A program made the position numbers and the translations under genes. Below are positions 43,009-52,142 of a DNA stretch of 64,000 nt, in pieces. Origin of the DNA: Bacillus sp. CH140a_4T (GTDB lineage Bacteria > Bacillota > Bacilli > Bacillales > Bacillaceae_G); assembly GCF_008923725.1 (NCBI RefSeq), contig NZ_WBPF01000021.1, forward strand, positions 457,924 to 521,923. Direction: 5' to 3'. The notes below the pieces were generated by a model, which worked only from the letters and a program-made list of their open reading frames with translations, did not search any database and was not told where the DNA came from. The first letter of the stretch is position 1, and every line of letters starts with the position of its first letter.

Positions 43009-43494
43009 TTATACGTATAAAACCATTCTTACTGTCTGCATCATATGTCCTTCAAAATCTTCTTCAAATTCCTCTAATTGTGCAAAACCTTTCGCTTCAT
43101 AAAAATGTTTTCCTTTTTCATTCGCTGCTTCTACATGAATGTATAATTTCCGAATTCCTTTTAATGCAGTTAACCCTTTTTGTAATAAAGCACTTCCTAT
43201 CCCTTTCCCTTGCTGATCTGGTAACAAATAAATCGCACCTAATTCTGCTTCATTTTGCAGTCTAACAGGTGAAAAATTCGCAAAGCCAATTACTTCTCTC
43301 TCTTCTTCCGCAACGAATAAATGTGTATTTTCGAGACGATATTTCATTTTTTCATCAGAATAAGCCTCGTCTAAAAAACTGTCTTGAATCTCTCTCGGAA
43401 TAATACCTTCGTACGTATCATGCCAAGCTATTTTCGCTACTGATTGTACAGCGTGAATATCTTCTTGCTTCATTTCTCTAATTACATATGTCAT
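43009..43494 (-). CDS. GNAT N-acetyltransferase
   Basis: The 161-residue GNAT has AELGAIYLLPDQQGKGIGSA near residues 83-102 (Q-x-x-G-x-G/A acetyl-CoA loop) and NEKGKHFYEAKGF near 125-137. It resembles general Bacillus acetyltransferases of the RimI type. The start overlaps the 2H phosphoesterase gene by four bases. Substrate unknown. Confidence 0.87.
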   Translation of the reverse strand: MTYVIREMKQEDIHAVQSVAKIAWHDTYEGIIPREIQDSFLDEAYSDEKMKYRLENTHLFVAEEEREVIGFANFSPVRLQNEAELGAIYLLPDQQGKGIGSALLQKGLTALKGIRKLYIHVEAANEKGKHFYEAKGFAQLEEFEEDFEGHMMQTVRMVLYV

Positions 43495-44033
43495 CTCGAT
43501 GTCTCCATTCTCTTAAAATTATATTCTGCTAATATACTAGAAGAAATGGCAGAACCATTTTCATAATTCACCTTAATTAATTTTAATTTTTCAATTGAAG
43601 CTATTGCGTAATCAAATTTTTCATATATATATTCCATTACACTTAAAAACTGATTTGCATGTAACTTAATTGCAATTGTACAATGCGGAACCCATTTTCC
43701 AGGCACATAATATGAATTTAAATTATCATGAAAAGTTTTAAAATAATCATGGTAAGAATGATGAAGTCTTAACAATTCATCTGTAATGGCCGGTGCTAAA
43801 AAGATCGTTCCGTTAGTAGGAAAAGTTACCTCAGCCATATTCTCTTGAACTGCTACAAACTCCTCTAATTTCTCCTTATATAAATGAACGTCCAACTCAT
43901 GGTAATCAGCTAATGTAATATGAGGTTCTACTCCTACTAATTGATTTGTGCCAATGATATTTGTTATTTCATTTTGCAATTCTATAATTTTATTAGTAAA
44001 CACACGATCAAATGTCGCAATAATAGCGTACAT
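43491..44033 (-). CDS. 2H phosphoesterase (2'-5' RNA ligase family)
   Basis: The 180-residue protein has two H-x-T motifs, His 38 (EPHITLADYH) and His 117 (WVPHCTIAIKL), spaced as in 2'-5' RNA ligase / cyclic phosphodiesterase proteins (2H superfamily). Family members act on 2',3'-cyclic phosphates or related RNA ends; the substrate here is unknown. It lies 6 bp after one GNAT gene and overlaps the next by 4 bases. Confidence 0.88.
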   Translation of the reverse strand: MYAIIATFDRVFTNKIIELQNEITNIIGTNQLVGVEPHITLADYHELDVHLYKEKLEEFVAVQENMAEVTFPTNGTIFLAPAITDELLRLHHSYHDYFKTFHDNLNSYYVPGKWVPHCTIAIKLHANQFLSVMEYIYEKFDYAIASIEKLKLIKVNYENGSAISSSILAEYNFKRMETSR

Positions 44034-44039
44034 ACTTCC

Positions 44040-44606
44040 TCACCCCTCCGTTACATATAGCGCTTCCCATTCTTCACGAATCATACCCATTCGAATAGAA
44101 TCATAGTATGTTCCGTTATAATAACGGCATTTGCGCATTCTACCTTCTAAAGTCATTCCTATTTTCTCCGCTACTTTCATCATTCGTTCATTACCAGACC
44201 AAGTCGTGATTCCTACCCTACCAATTTCCATCTTTTCAAATAGTAAATCTCGATATAACGTTAACGCTTCTGTACCGTAGCCACCATTCCAGTAATTTGG
44301 ATTATAAATAACAAGCCCCATCTCCAACCAACGCGTCGGTTTATGCTCCCAATAAAACCCGATTGTTCCTATAATTTGGCCGTTATGTTCTATAATTAAT
44401 TTAGATAGAGGTTCTTCTTTTAAACGTGTTTGCATCCCCTCTTTATAAGATGGGTATTCTTGCATTGAAAACGGAAAATACGGTGCATCCCATTTTTTCC
44501 ATTCTGGATTTTTTTCTTTAAATACGAGATTCCATAATGGGTTTATATCTGATTCTTCAATTGTACGAATTGTAACTTTATCCCCTTTTACTATTACGTT
44601 TTGCAT
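44040..44606 (-). CDS. GNAT N-acetyltransferase (RimJ/RimL type)
   Basis: The 188-residue GNAT has IRTIEESDINPLW at the start, EMGLVIYNPNYWNGGYGTEA near residues 95-114 (acetyl-CoA loop) and ERMMKVAEKIGMTLEGRMRK near 140-159. This pattern matches RimJ/RimL-like enzymes acting on N-termini or small amines. RBS GGAGG precedes ATG 44606. It is the first gene of the five-gene unit. Confidence 0.88.
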   Translation of the reverse strand: MQNVIVKGDKVTIRTIEESDINPLWNLVFKEKNPEWKKWDAPYFPFSMQEYPSYKEGMQTRLKEEPLSKLIIEHNGQIIGTIGFYWEHKPTRWLEMGLVIYNPNYWNGGYGTEALTLYRDLLFEKMEIGRVGITTWSGNERMMKVAEKIGMTLEGRMRKCRYYNGTYYDSIRMGMIREEWEALYVTEG

Positions 44607-44743
44607 AATTTTCCTCCTACAACTCTCTTTATTTCATATATAATTATAATATTTTTTCAGAAAAATCAAAACAAATATCATTTATTATATTGTATAATTT
44701 TGTTATAAGATACCAATTATTCATGTAGAAAGCTGGTGATTCA

Positions 44744-45370
44744 ATGAATAATCGATTTAGTATTGCTTTACTTCTCACTATTATTACGACAAATAGTATT
44801 CTCTATTTTTTCTTACCTTCAAGTATTGTTACGAAATGGGACTTCAATGGAACGCCTACATCAACAATGGATAAAAGCACTTTTGTTATCGTAAATATAA
44901 TTATATGTTCCTTCTTATTCTTTTTATTTTTAGCTTTATCTAAAGCAGCCAGTAACCAGAAATCTCACCTTTGGATCGGCAACACAATTTTACTTTTTTT
45001 ATTTTTTGTCGATATTGTCATCGCCCTCATCGCTCTTGGCTATGCACTCCCTCTTGATCATTTCATATTTATAGCATTAGGGATTTTATTTATATTGATA
45101 GGCTATTTCAGTTCCAAAATTGATACGACTAAATCAACAGTTTCATTGGAATGGAATGATAAGCACCTTGAAAAAAGAGCTTCAAATATTTGTAGTATTT
45201 CAATGATAATAGCAGGTATTTTCCTAGCTGGACTTCCATTTATCGTTTCTACTCCCTATAGAGGTTATGCTATACTCACAATTATTTTAGGGATGACGAT
45301 TGTCATTTTACCGAGTACGATTTATTTACTTATGAAAGACAGCAAGCAATCTACTCATATAAAAAGATAA
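44744..45370 (+). CDS. DUF1648/SdpI-like integral membrane protein
   Basis: The 208-residue protein has about six hydrophobic segments. Between the first two lies LPSSIVTKWDFNGTPTSTMD, the DUF1648 pattern (P-x3-x-H/K-W-x-x-x-G-x-x-x) found in SdpI-type immunity proteins and related membrane proteins. No SdpC-like toxin gene is adjacent, so an immunity role is unsupported. The start follows AAAGCTGGTGA. It is convergent with the phosphatase gene. Confidence 0.78.
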   Translation: MNNRFSIALLLTIITTNSILYFFLPSSIVTKWDFNGTPTSTMDKSTFVIVNIIICSFLFFLFLALSKAASNQKSHLWIGNTILLFLFFVDIVIALIALGYALPLDHFIFIALGILFILIGYFSSKIDTTKSTVSLEWNDKHLEKRASNICSISMIIAGIFLAGLPFIVSTPYRGYAILTIILGMTIVILPSTIYLLMKDSKQSTHIKR

Positions 45371-45375
45371 TAAAA

Positions 45376-45404
45376 AAATAGGAGGCTCCATACCTCCTAT
45401 TTCA
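45376..45404. terminator. Bidirectional terminator
   Basis: AAATAGGAGG (45376-45385) pairs with CCTCCTATTT (45393-45402), 7-nt loop. It overlaps the stop of the metallophosphoesterase gene. Confidence 0.85.
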
Positions 45405-46524
45405 TCTTTTCTATCTCAACTAAAATACCTTTCTCTATCCAGCCTTCTATTCCATCTCTTTTAACTAAATCATATCCTGAACAACTGCCATCAATGAGAG
45501 AAACAATGTCCCCTTTTCTTACGCTTATTTGTGCACAAGAAATATCGGTTTTCACTGTGTATTCACCTGAATCAAGTTGCCTAATATATTCATTTTTCAC
45601 AGAAAGTAATTTATTCATTTCTCTTTGCTTACATACCGTATAATCTTGCATCTTCTCCATCGGCTCTATGCAATAATACGGATATGTTACCCCGCCCTGC
45701 ATTTCTGAATTCGCATTAAAATCTGCTATTACTTCATAATTTGGAAAATAGTCTACATATGTACAAGAAAACGTATCCCCTGTTGGTTTCCTCTGAATGA
45801 TAAATGCGTTTAATTGCCCTGCCTCTTTAATCGCATTTCCCCCGTCAATTGCAATAATCTTTTTCTCCTTATCAATAACAGGATTATTAGACGATGCTTC
45901 ATCAGAATAGTTCACAACAGGCCAATGTCCTACAACTACATACTTATTTGCTCTATGTGATTTATTATAAAACTCCGGCATTGCTATCGCATTTTTTCGT
46001 TCCGTCTCTTTCCAATCTTCTCTATCTTCAAGACCCGCATGTACAAAGATATAATCCTCAGTTTCAATCGCTGTTGGCAATTCTGTTAGCCACTTTATTT
46101 CTTTTGAAAAATGGCTCATTAATACTTCCCTTACTTTTTGAATAGACATATCTTCATGAATAGAGAAATGCACACATTCTAACCATTCATTAAAAATCGA
46201 ATGCTTTCTCGTACATAAATAATTGATAAGACCAGGATTTTCATTTAAAAGCGCATCAACTAAAACTTCACAATTCCCTTCAACAACGTGAACATTTGAA
46301 TTATTCTTTACAAGATTCATTACGTAGTTTACTACACCGATGCTATCTTTTCCTTTCTCACAAAGATCACCATTAATAATTAAATAATCTTCATCTTTAA
46401 AATTAACTTTATGTAGTAATTCTTTTAAAAGTGGTAATTCTCCATGAATATCAGATATTACGATTACTCTAACATCATTAGGGATTGATAGTTTCTTTAT
46501 TTTTTCCAAGTATAAGCGCTCCAA
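45397..46524 (-). CDS. Calcineurin-like metallophosphoesterase with possible SH3-like tail
   Basis: The 375-residue protein has the phosphatase motifs SDIHG (Asp 25, His 27), INGDLCEKG (Asp 53), VEGNCE (Asn 84), FVHAG and VGHWP, as in the Ser/Thr phosphatase and bis(5'-nucleosyl)-tetraphosphatase group. Residues from about 320 (TVKTDISCAQISVRKGDIVS, GYDLV, GWIEKGIL) look like a bacterial SH3-type domain, which is unusual for this family. Substrate unknown. Monocistronic. Confidence 0.82.
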   Translation of the reverse strand: MERLYLEKIKKLSIPNDVRVIVISDIHGELPLLKELLHKVNFKDEDYLIINGDLCEKGKDSIGVVNYVMNLVKNNSNVHVVEGNCEVLVDALLNENPGLINYLCTRKHSIFNEWLECVHFSIHEDMSIQKVREVLMSHFSKEIKWLTELPTAIETEDYIFVHAGLEDREDWKETERKNAIAMPEFYNKSHRANKYVVVGHWPVVNYSDEASSNNPVIDKEKKIIAIDGGNAIKEAGQLNAFIIQRKPTGDTFSCTYVDYFPNYEVIADFNANSEMQGGVTYPYYCIEPMEKMQDYTVCKQREMNKLLSVKNEYIRQLDSGEYTVKTDISCAQISVRKGDIVSLIDGSCSGYDLVKRDGIEGWIEKGILVEIEKMK

Positions 46525-46590
46525 TCATTCTCTGTATTATTTATAAAAAAATAATTCAACAACATAAATTATAAACCTTTCTAAAAGAAA

Positions 46591-46622
46591 TAGGTTCTAT
46601 ATATTATGTCATATAGAACCTA
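46591..46622 (-). terminator. Terminator after GNAT gene
   Basis: TAGGTTCTATAT (46591-46602) pairs with ATATAGAACCTA (46611-46622), followed on the minus strand by a short T-rich run. Confidence 0.8.
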
Positions 46623-46629
46623 CCCTTCT

Positions 46630-47052
46630 TTATAATTCTTTATGAAAAGAATAGCTTACCTTATCATAGCCTTCTCTTTCATAAAAGCGGTGAGCGTCTA
46701 ATCTAGGAAACGCTGATGTAAGAGCGATGGACTCACATTCATTTTCTTTTCCCCAGTTCTCTATATACGAGAGTAATACTTTCCCATACCCTTTTGAACG
46801 ATGTGCTTCCGCAGTTACAAGGTCATACACGAAAAGATGTTTCTCATTATAAAAGTTCGTACAAATCGCTACACCAGCTAGACTCACAACTTCTCCCTCT
46901 TCATTAAGTAGCGCAAATAATTTATAGTTTTCTTCTTTCATTTTTTGAAATAAAGAACTTGCTTCTTCTCTTGAAAGTTTAGTTCGCAATTGCTGTAATA
47001 CGGGAAATACATCATGTAAATCCGCTTCTGTTACTACTTCTCTAATATTCAT
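46630..47052 (-). CDS. GNAT N-acetyltransferase
   Basis: The 140-residue GNAT has FVYDLVTAEAHRSKGYGKVL near residues 74-93 (R-x-x-G-x-G loop) and DAHRFYEREGYDKV near 119-132. It is divergent from the MocR-type regulator gene across 130 bp, so the two may be functionally linked, as is common for regulators and their targets. Substrate unknown. Confidence 0.85.
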   Translation of the reverse strand: MNIREVVTEADLHDVFPVLQQLRTKLSREEASSLFQKMKEENYKLFALLNEEGEVVSLAGVAICTNFYNEKHLFVYDLVTAEAHRSKGYGKVLLSYIENWGKENECESIALTSAFPRLDAHRFYEREGYDKVSYSFHKEL

Positions 47053-47182
47053 TATGATTCTCCCCTTACTATTTATAAAATTTTCTAAATGTTATATCAT
47101 CATTATAGAAAGCCACTGCCCTTAGCTTAAGTGACAGTTTTATTCTTTTTTATAAGGCCAGTATGAAAAGGAGCGTCTACGA

Positions 47183-48583
47183 ATGGATCTGACTATCCCA
47201 TTAGTATTACAAAGTAAAACACCCCTTTACTTACAAATTTATAAATATATGAAACGAGAAATCTCTCATGGATCACTACGTGCCGGTACACGCCTTCCTT
47301 CTCACAGAAATTTAGCTATGCAACTTAATGTGAGCCGTATTACAGTTGAATCCGCTTATCAACAATTACTAGCTGAAGGGTATGTAGAAAGCAAACCGAA
47401 ACGTGGGATTTTTGTTGCAGAAGTTGATATTGATGTCATTCAAAAGAAACAGCAAATTGCGTCAAACAGTGCAAATAATAAAGAAAACGAACAATATGAT
47501 TATGATTGTAGTCAAGGGCTTATTGATCAAAAAGCTTTTCCTATAACAAACTGGAAAAGAGCATTACACGAAACTTTATTTCAGTATGAAAATGAATTAT
47601 TTGCTAAAGAGGATCCACAAGGTGAGCTCGTTCTACGAGAACATATTTCAAAGTATTTATATCATGCTCGCGGGGTACATTCTTCACCTGATCAAATTAT
47701 TATTGGAGCAGGTACGCAGCCTCTTCTTTGGCTACTACTTCAACTGCTTGGTTCAAAAAAAGAATACGGAATCGAAAATCCTGGATTTCACCGTATACCT
47801 GCTATGATTCAAAGTTCTGGCCTTCCCGTCCACCCTATCCCTTTAGATGATAAAGGGATTCATATTTCCGCTTTACGTGAATCGGGTTCTAATGTAGCGT
47901 ATGTGACTCCCTCTCACCAATTTCCACTTGGAATCATTATGCCGTTATCTAGAAGACTCGAGTTATTAAAATGGGCGAATGATTGTAAGGGATATATTAT
48001 TGAAGATGATTACGATGGGGAATTTCGTTATATAGGAAAACCCATTCCTTCTTTACAAGGACTAGATTCAAATGAACGTGTTATTTATATGGGAACTTTC
48101 TCGAAATCTTTTTTACCTTCTTTACGAATGGGATATATCGTTTTACCACCTCATCTTTTTAGAGCCTATCAAGGACTGGGTGGTATGTTTAAACAAACAG
48201 TTTCTACGTTGCAACAACTTACCTTTGCCACCTTTATACAAAATGGTGATTGGGAACGTCATATTAACCGAAGTCGTACGTTATATAAAAGAAAACATAT
48301 TTCTTTAATTAAATCTATTACAAACGAAATGGGAAATAACGTTCATATACTCGGTGAACAATCAGGACTTCATATCGTACTTCACGTTCATAACGGGATG
48401 AATGAACAAGAACTTATTCATGCAGCTGCAAAAGAACGTATTAAATTATATCCTATCTCCACATACGATTCTGTTCATAATGTAAGGGAGAAGTCGTATG
48501 TATTGCTCGGTTTTGGCAGTATTCCAGAGAATTGTATCGAAACTGTTGTCAAATTACTAAAAAAAGCCTGGTTCCCTAAATAA
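47183..48583 (+). CDS. MocR-type transcription regulator (GntR HTH plus PLP aminotransferase domain)
   Basis: The 466-residue protein has an N-terminal GntR winged helix (about 10-80: AGTRLPSHRNLAMQLNVSRI) and an aminotransferase class I fold from about 110. The PLP lysine is in GTFSKSFLPSLRMGYIV near residue 310. Such MocR proteins (PdxR, GabR) sense a pyridoxal phosphate-linked ligand. The likely target is the divergent GNAT gene or itself; the ligand is unknown. RBS AAAAGGAG precedes ATG 47183. Confidence 0.9.
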   Translation: MDLTIPLVLQSKTPLYLQIYKYMKREISHGSLRAGTRLPSHRNLAMQLNVSRITVESAYQQLLAEGYVESKPKRGIFVAEVDIDVIQKKQQIASNSANNKENEQYDYDCSQGLIDQKAFPITNWKRALHETLFQYENELFAKEDPQGELVLREHISKYLYHARGVHSSPDQIIIGAGTQPLLWLLLQLLGSKKEYGIENPGFHRIPAMIQSSGLPVHPIPLDDKGIHISALRESGSNVAYVTPSHQFPLGIIMPLSRRLELLKWANDCKGYIIEDDYDGEFRYIGKPIPSLQGLDSNERVIYMGTFSKSFLPSLRMGYIVLPPHLFRAYQGLGGMFKQTVSTLQQLTFATFIQNGDWERHINRSRTLYKRKHISLIKSITNEMGNNVHILGEQSGLHIVLHVHNGMNEQELIHAAAKERIKLYPISTYDSVHNVREKSYVLLGFGSIPENCIETVVKLLKKAWFPK

Positions 48584-48584
48584 G

Positions 48585-48624
48585 AATAGCTCCACGTAAG
48601 TTATACTTACGTGGAGCTATTTTC
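48585..48624. terminator. Bidirectional terminator
   Basis: A perfect 16-bp stem lies at 48585-48600 and 48606-48621 (AATAGCTCCACGTAAG and complement), loop TTATA, followed by TTT. Confidence 0.95.
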
Positions 48625-48629
48625 ATTCA

Positions 48630-49475
48630 CTATTTTTGTGATCTCATTGCCCTTCCCGGACGTTTGACACCAGTTGTTTCTGTTGAATAAGACGCTTCAA
48701 TTATAGCGGTTGGATCTACAGAGAGAACGAGATCTTTCATTTTCGGATAAATGAAACGGTTTGTAATACAATAAATGATTCTCTTATGTTCCCCTAAAAA
48801 ACCACCTTCTCCATGTAGATACGTAACAGATAATTGTAATTCTTTCATGAGTAGATCGCCTATTTCCTTATTTTTGCCAGAAATAATCATAACGCTCTTT
48901 CCTTGATTAATACCATCTAATATGAAATCAATCATCTTCGTAACAATATAGAAAATTGCTAATGAGAACATCGCCTGTTCGATTGAAAATAAAATTGCTA
49001 CAAATGTGAAAATAACTGCATTTACAGCAAGTAAAAATGTACTAATCGGTACTTTAAAATGTTTGTTCATCCAAACTGCTAACATTTCTGATCCATCTAT
49101 TGCTCCGCCCATTTTCACTACAATCCCCACACCAACACCAAATAGGACTCCTCCATAAAGAACAATTAACAATTCAGAAGTTGTAATTGCTGGAAATGGT
49201 TTTAAATAGATTAATCCGAGTGTTGTAACAACGTTTGCATAGGATGTACGGATAAAGAACTTCTTTCCCATTACTTTTGCAGTAAATAATAAAATCGGGA
49301 TATTAATTCCTAAGAACACCCCGTAAAGCGGCAATCCAGCAACTTTATTCGCCATAATAGCAATGGCCGTTACCCCGCCATCTACTAATCCATTAGGAGC
49401 TAAAATAAGCTCTAATGAACCCGCTACAATAATCGATCCAATTGTTAATAATATGTATTCAAATACTCTTTTCAT
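48630..49475 (-). CDS. YitT family membrane protein
   Basis: The 281-residue protein has five or six hydrophobic segments in its first two thirds (ILLTIGSIIVAGSLELIL, VDGGVTAIAIMAN) and a C-terminal cytoplasmic DUF2179 domain (GKSVMIISGKNKEIGDLLMK; RIIYCITNR). This is the YitT layout. B. subtilis has several paralogues of unknown transport role. RBS not strong; ATG 49475 with GGGGGTAATG context. Monocistronic. Confidence 0.87.
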   Translation of the reverse strand: MKRVFEYILLTIGSIIVAGSLELILAPNGLVDGGVTAIAIMANKVAGLPLYGVFLGINIPILLFTAKVMGKKFFIRTSYANVVTTLGLIYLKPFPAITTSELLIVLYGGVLFGVGVGIVVKMGGAIDGSEMLAVWMNKHFKVPISTFLLAVNAVIFTFVAILFSIEQAMFSLAIFYIVTKMIDFILDGINQGKSVMIISGKNKEIGDLLMKELQLSVTYLHGEGGFLGEHKRIIYCITNRFIYPKMKDLVLSVDPTAIIEASYSTETTGVKRPGRAMRSQK

Positions 49476-49608
49476 TCATTACCCCCAAAACTTATATATT
49501 TTCTTAGTATTATTTTAACGTAATTTTACTACTAATTCAAAGATATGAGTTTATATACACAAAAGTTTCACCTTTACAGTGATTTTTTATGTAATTTATT
49601 TATGGAAA

Positions 49609-49636
49609 CACACTTACATATTTCAGTAAGTGTGCT
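49609..49636 (-). terminator. Terminator after glycosyltransferase gene
   Basis: CACACTTAC (49609-49617) pairs with GTAAGTGTG (49626-49634). The T run on the minus strand is short. Confidence 0.7.
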
Positions 49637-49644
49637 CCAAACAT

Positions 49645-50856
49645 TTATTTAAGTTTTGAGTATGAATTCATTTTCATTTTCAATATTTCATCAACTGCCC
49701 TATTATACCCACCAGCATTTCGAAGTGACTCTCCAACTTTACGACTATTTTCCTTAAACGTTACATCATACATCACTTTCTCTACAGCTCCACGTAACAA
49801 TTCAGAAGTTAACTCTTTACGATTAAGCCTTATTCCAGCCCCTACTTCATTCACTCGTTTCGCAACTAAAGGCTGATCACCTGTTACCGGAATTACAACT
49901 AACGGGACACCGTAATATAGCGCTTCACTTGAACTATTCATACCACCGTGTGTCACGAATACATTAGCATACTGTAATACCTCTAATTGCGGCACATAGT
50001 TAAACAACTTAAAGTTATTCGGAATGTTTTTAAATTGACTTATATTTATCTTCTTACCAACAACTAATATGACTGTCGCTTCTACATCTTTAAACGCTTC
50101 AAAGCATTTTTCATATAGCTCAGGTTGTTCATTAAAAACTGTTCCCATAGAAATGAAAATCAATTTTTTATCTTTTAAATCTTCCATAGGAAAGCTTCCT
50201 ACTTCTTTACGCGTAGCAATGGATGGGCCAACAAACTTATACGATTCATCGAATACATCTGAACGCGGTTGATATTCCTTTGAAGTATATACAATCGTAA
50301 TATCACCAGGATGATTCATAATATCATACATACTATTACATTTCATTCCATACTGTCTGTTCCATTTTTCCATTTCCGCTAAACAAGATTGATACAATGG
50401 ATTCGTTTCATCTGCTTTTCTTGATTCATGTTCATCGTTAAAAGTAATGTACTGATTAAAAGCAAACGTTGTACAAGAAGAAACGCTAGGTAATTTTAAA
50501 ACATTGGCTATAATACGTCCTACTGGAAAATGATTATCGTATATTAAGTAATCATACTTTTCCCCTTTTGTTTCTTCTACAATTTGAGTAACAATACGCT
50601 CTGATGCTTCCATCATATGAGACAGCATCGTCAAAGGACTCCCACCTTCATTTACTCGTTCCATAATATTAATTTGAGAGAGAAAATTCTCAAACACTCG
50701 GAATTCTGCACCTGTTGCTTCAATCTTCTTTCTATAATCTTCAATACAATACGAAACAACTGTCTCCCCTCGCCGAATTAACTCATTTACAATAGCTAAA
50801 GTCGGATTTATATGACCTTCTCCAGGGAAATTTATTACGAGTACGTTTGCCATCAT
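49645..50856 (-). CDS. yjiC: UDP-glycosyltransferase, macrolide glycosyltransferase (YjiC/MGT) family
   Basis: The 403-residue GT-B fold enzyme has NFPGEGHINPTLAI near the N-terminus and the donor-binding signature HGGMNSSSEALYYGVPLVVI and GDQPLVAKRVNEVGAGIRL near residues 308-345. Bacillus YjiC enzymes glucosylate flavonoids, macrolides and other acceptors in vitro; the natural substrate is unclear. Two adjacent ATG codons follow AGGAGAG; I keep the first. Monocistronic. Confidence 0.9.
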   Translation of the reverse strand: MMANVLVINFPGEGHINPTLAIVNELIRRGETVVSYCIEDYRKKIEATGAEFRVFENFLSQINIMERVNEGGSPLTMLSHMMEASERIVTQIVEETKGEKYDYLIYDNHFPVGRIIANVLKLPSVSSCTTFAFNQYITFNDEHESRKADETNPLYQSCLAEMEKWNRQYGMKCNSMYDIMNHPGDITIVYTSKEYQPRSDVFDESYKFVGPSIATRKEVGSFPMEDLKDKKLIFISMGTVFNEQPELYEKCFEAFKDVEATVILVVGKKINISQFKNIPNNFKLFNYVPQLEVLQYANVFVTHGGMNSSSEALYYGVPLVVIPVTGDQPLVAKRVNEVGAGIRLNRKELTSELLRGAVEKVMYDVTFKENSRKVGESLRNAGGYNRAVDEILKMKMNSYSKLK

Positions 50857-51240
50857 ATTCTCTCCTATCTAATATTATTAATAATTAATTATATTAATTA
50901 ATTTAAAACTATTATAAAGGAATCTATTCTATTTCTTCACATTTTTCTCTTCATTTTATTATTGAGAAATATTTTTCATAACCTACATTATAACTCTCAT
51001 AAAAGAACACTTAACTGTTCATTTACTGAAAAATAAGAGATTTAAATTTGGTATTTTTACAGATTTATCATCAGAAACATTATTTTGATAATTCATACAA
51101 AACTAGAAAAATATAATTTTCACACTGATTTCTCACCATGAATGTATTTAAGTTCTATGTTGTTCCTATCATTATCCACTTGGTACATATTCTGTTATAT
51201 AATGAATTTATAGAATTTACAGAAAAAAAGGAGTGTCTTT
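50857..51240. other. Intergenic region, no gene seen
   Basis: The 384 bp between divergent genes are extremely A/T-rich. A palindrome-like TTAATTATATTAATTAA block near 50888-50904 and a likely -10 TATAAT at 51198-51203 for the plus-strand operon are the only features noticed. No ORF is supported. Confidence 0.5.
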
Positions 51241-52119
51241 ATGCTACAACAATTATTCACTTCACCTATTTTATCTGTTCAAACTTTACACCCAGGTTAT
51301 GAAGACCATGCAAGCAATGTGTTTCTCGTCCGAACTGAAGATGCAGAAGTCATCGTTCGTTCTTCTAAAATGATTGAAGAACCAAATAATGATTTTTGGT
51401 GGGGATGTAAAAACCTATTTGGAATCGATCCGAGGAACGTACATCCTTTAGAAGCTGTACATGCATTGCTGCAAGAACATACTAATCTTCCTATCCCAGC
51501 AATATTAGAAAAACATATTTTAAATGGTCGTGAATTCGTTATAGCTGAAAAGTTAGTAGGCAACACAGTTCATTCTTTTATCGGGCAACCAGATTCTATT
51601 TTATTCAGTCTAGGAAAAGGGCTTGCAGAAATACATAAATTTAAAGCCGATTACATAGGAAATGTGTCAGGTTCCTTCCAAACTACACTAGATGAATTCC
51701 AATCACACATTTTAAATGTGAGTAAAGAGCTTGTGAATATGTTTTATTCCGATAATGAAAGTATACAAAATGCATTTCCGACTTTTGAATCACAGCTTTC
51801 TTCCTTACCAGCACCAAAGGAATCCACACTCGTTTTAATTGATATGGATCCTACTCAGTTTTTATCAGATGGTACAACTATTACGGGCTTAGTAGATACA
51901 GAAGCCTACGCAATTGCTCCTCGGGAGTTTGATTTTATCGGCTTAGAATATATATTTACAGAAAAAGAGGCTCATGCTTTTAAACAAGGTTACGAAACCA
52001 TTATGCCCATTCCCCGTCTTGAAGAATGTAGACATCCCTATCGATATTTGTACCGGTTATTGTCTGTTCAGGGCAGTGTAGAGTTAAAAAAGTGGCTAAG
52101 TCATCCATCCTATTTTTAA
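51241..52119 (+). CDS. Aminoglycoside phosphotransferase-like (APH/choline kinase fold) protein
   Basis: The 292-residue protein has a kinase-like fold: VFLVRTEDAEVIVRSS (ATP-binding sheet with a basic residue), the LGKGLAEIHKFKADYIG segment near 122-138, and LVLIDMDPTQFLSDGTTITG followed by LVDTEAYAIAPREFDF near 197-233, which takes the place of the usual HGDxxxxN and DxE catalytic loop. The catalytic motif reads IDMDPTQF, with His replaced, so it is divergent. Substrate unknown. RBS AAAGGAG. It is first of three co-directional genes. Confidence 0.8.
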   Translation: MLQQLFTSPILSVQTLHPGYEDHASNVFLVRTEDAEVIVRSSKMIEEPNNDFWWGCKNLFGIDPRNVHPLEAVHALLQEHTNLPIPAILEKHILNGREFVIAEKLVGNTVHSFIGQPDSILFSLGKGLAEIHKFKADYIGNVSGSFQTTLDEFQSHILNVSKELVNMFYSDNESIQNAFPTFESQLSSLPAPKESTLVLIDMDPTQFLSDGTTITGLVDTEAYAIAPREFDFIGLEYIFTEKEAHAFKQGYETIMPIPRLEECRHPYRYLYRLLSVQGSVELKKWLSHPSYF

Positions 52120-52142
52120 ATATGAATGCGAGGGATTGTGAA

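Noticed and set aside
44744-45370. SdpI-like protein as toxin immunity
   Set aside because: The DUF1648 pattern is real, but no toxin or SdpR-like regulator gene lies nearby.
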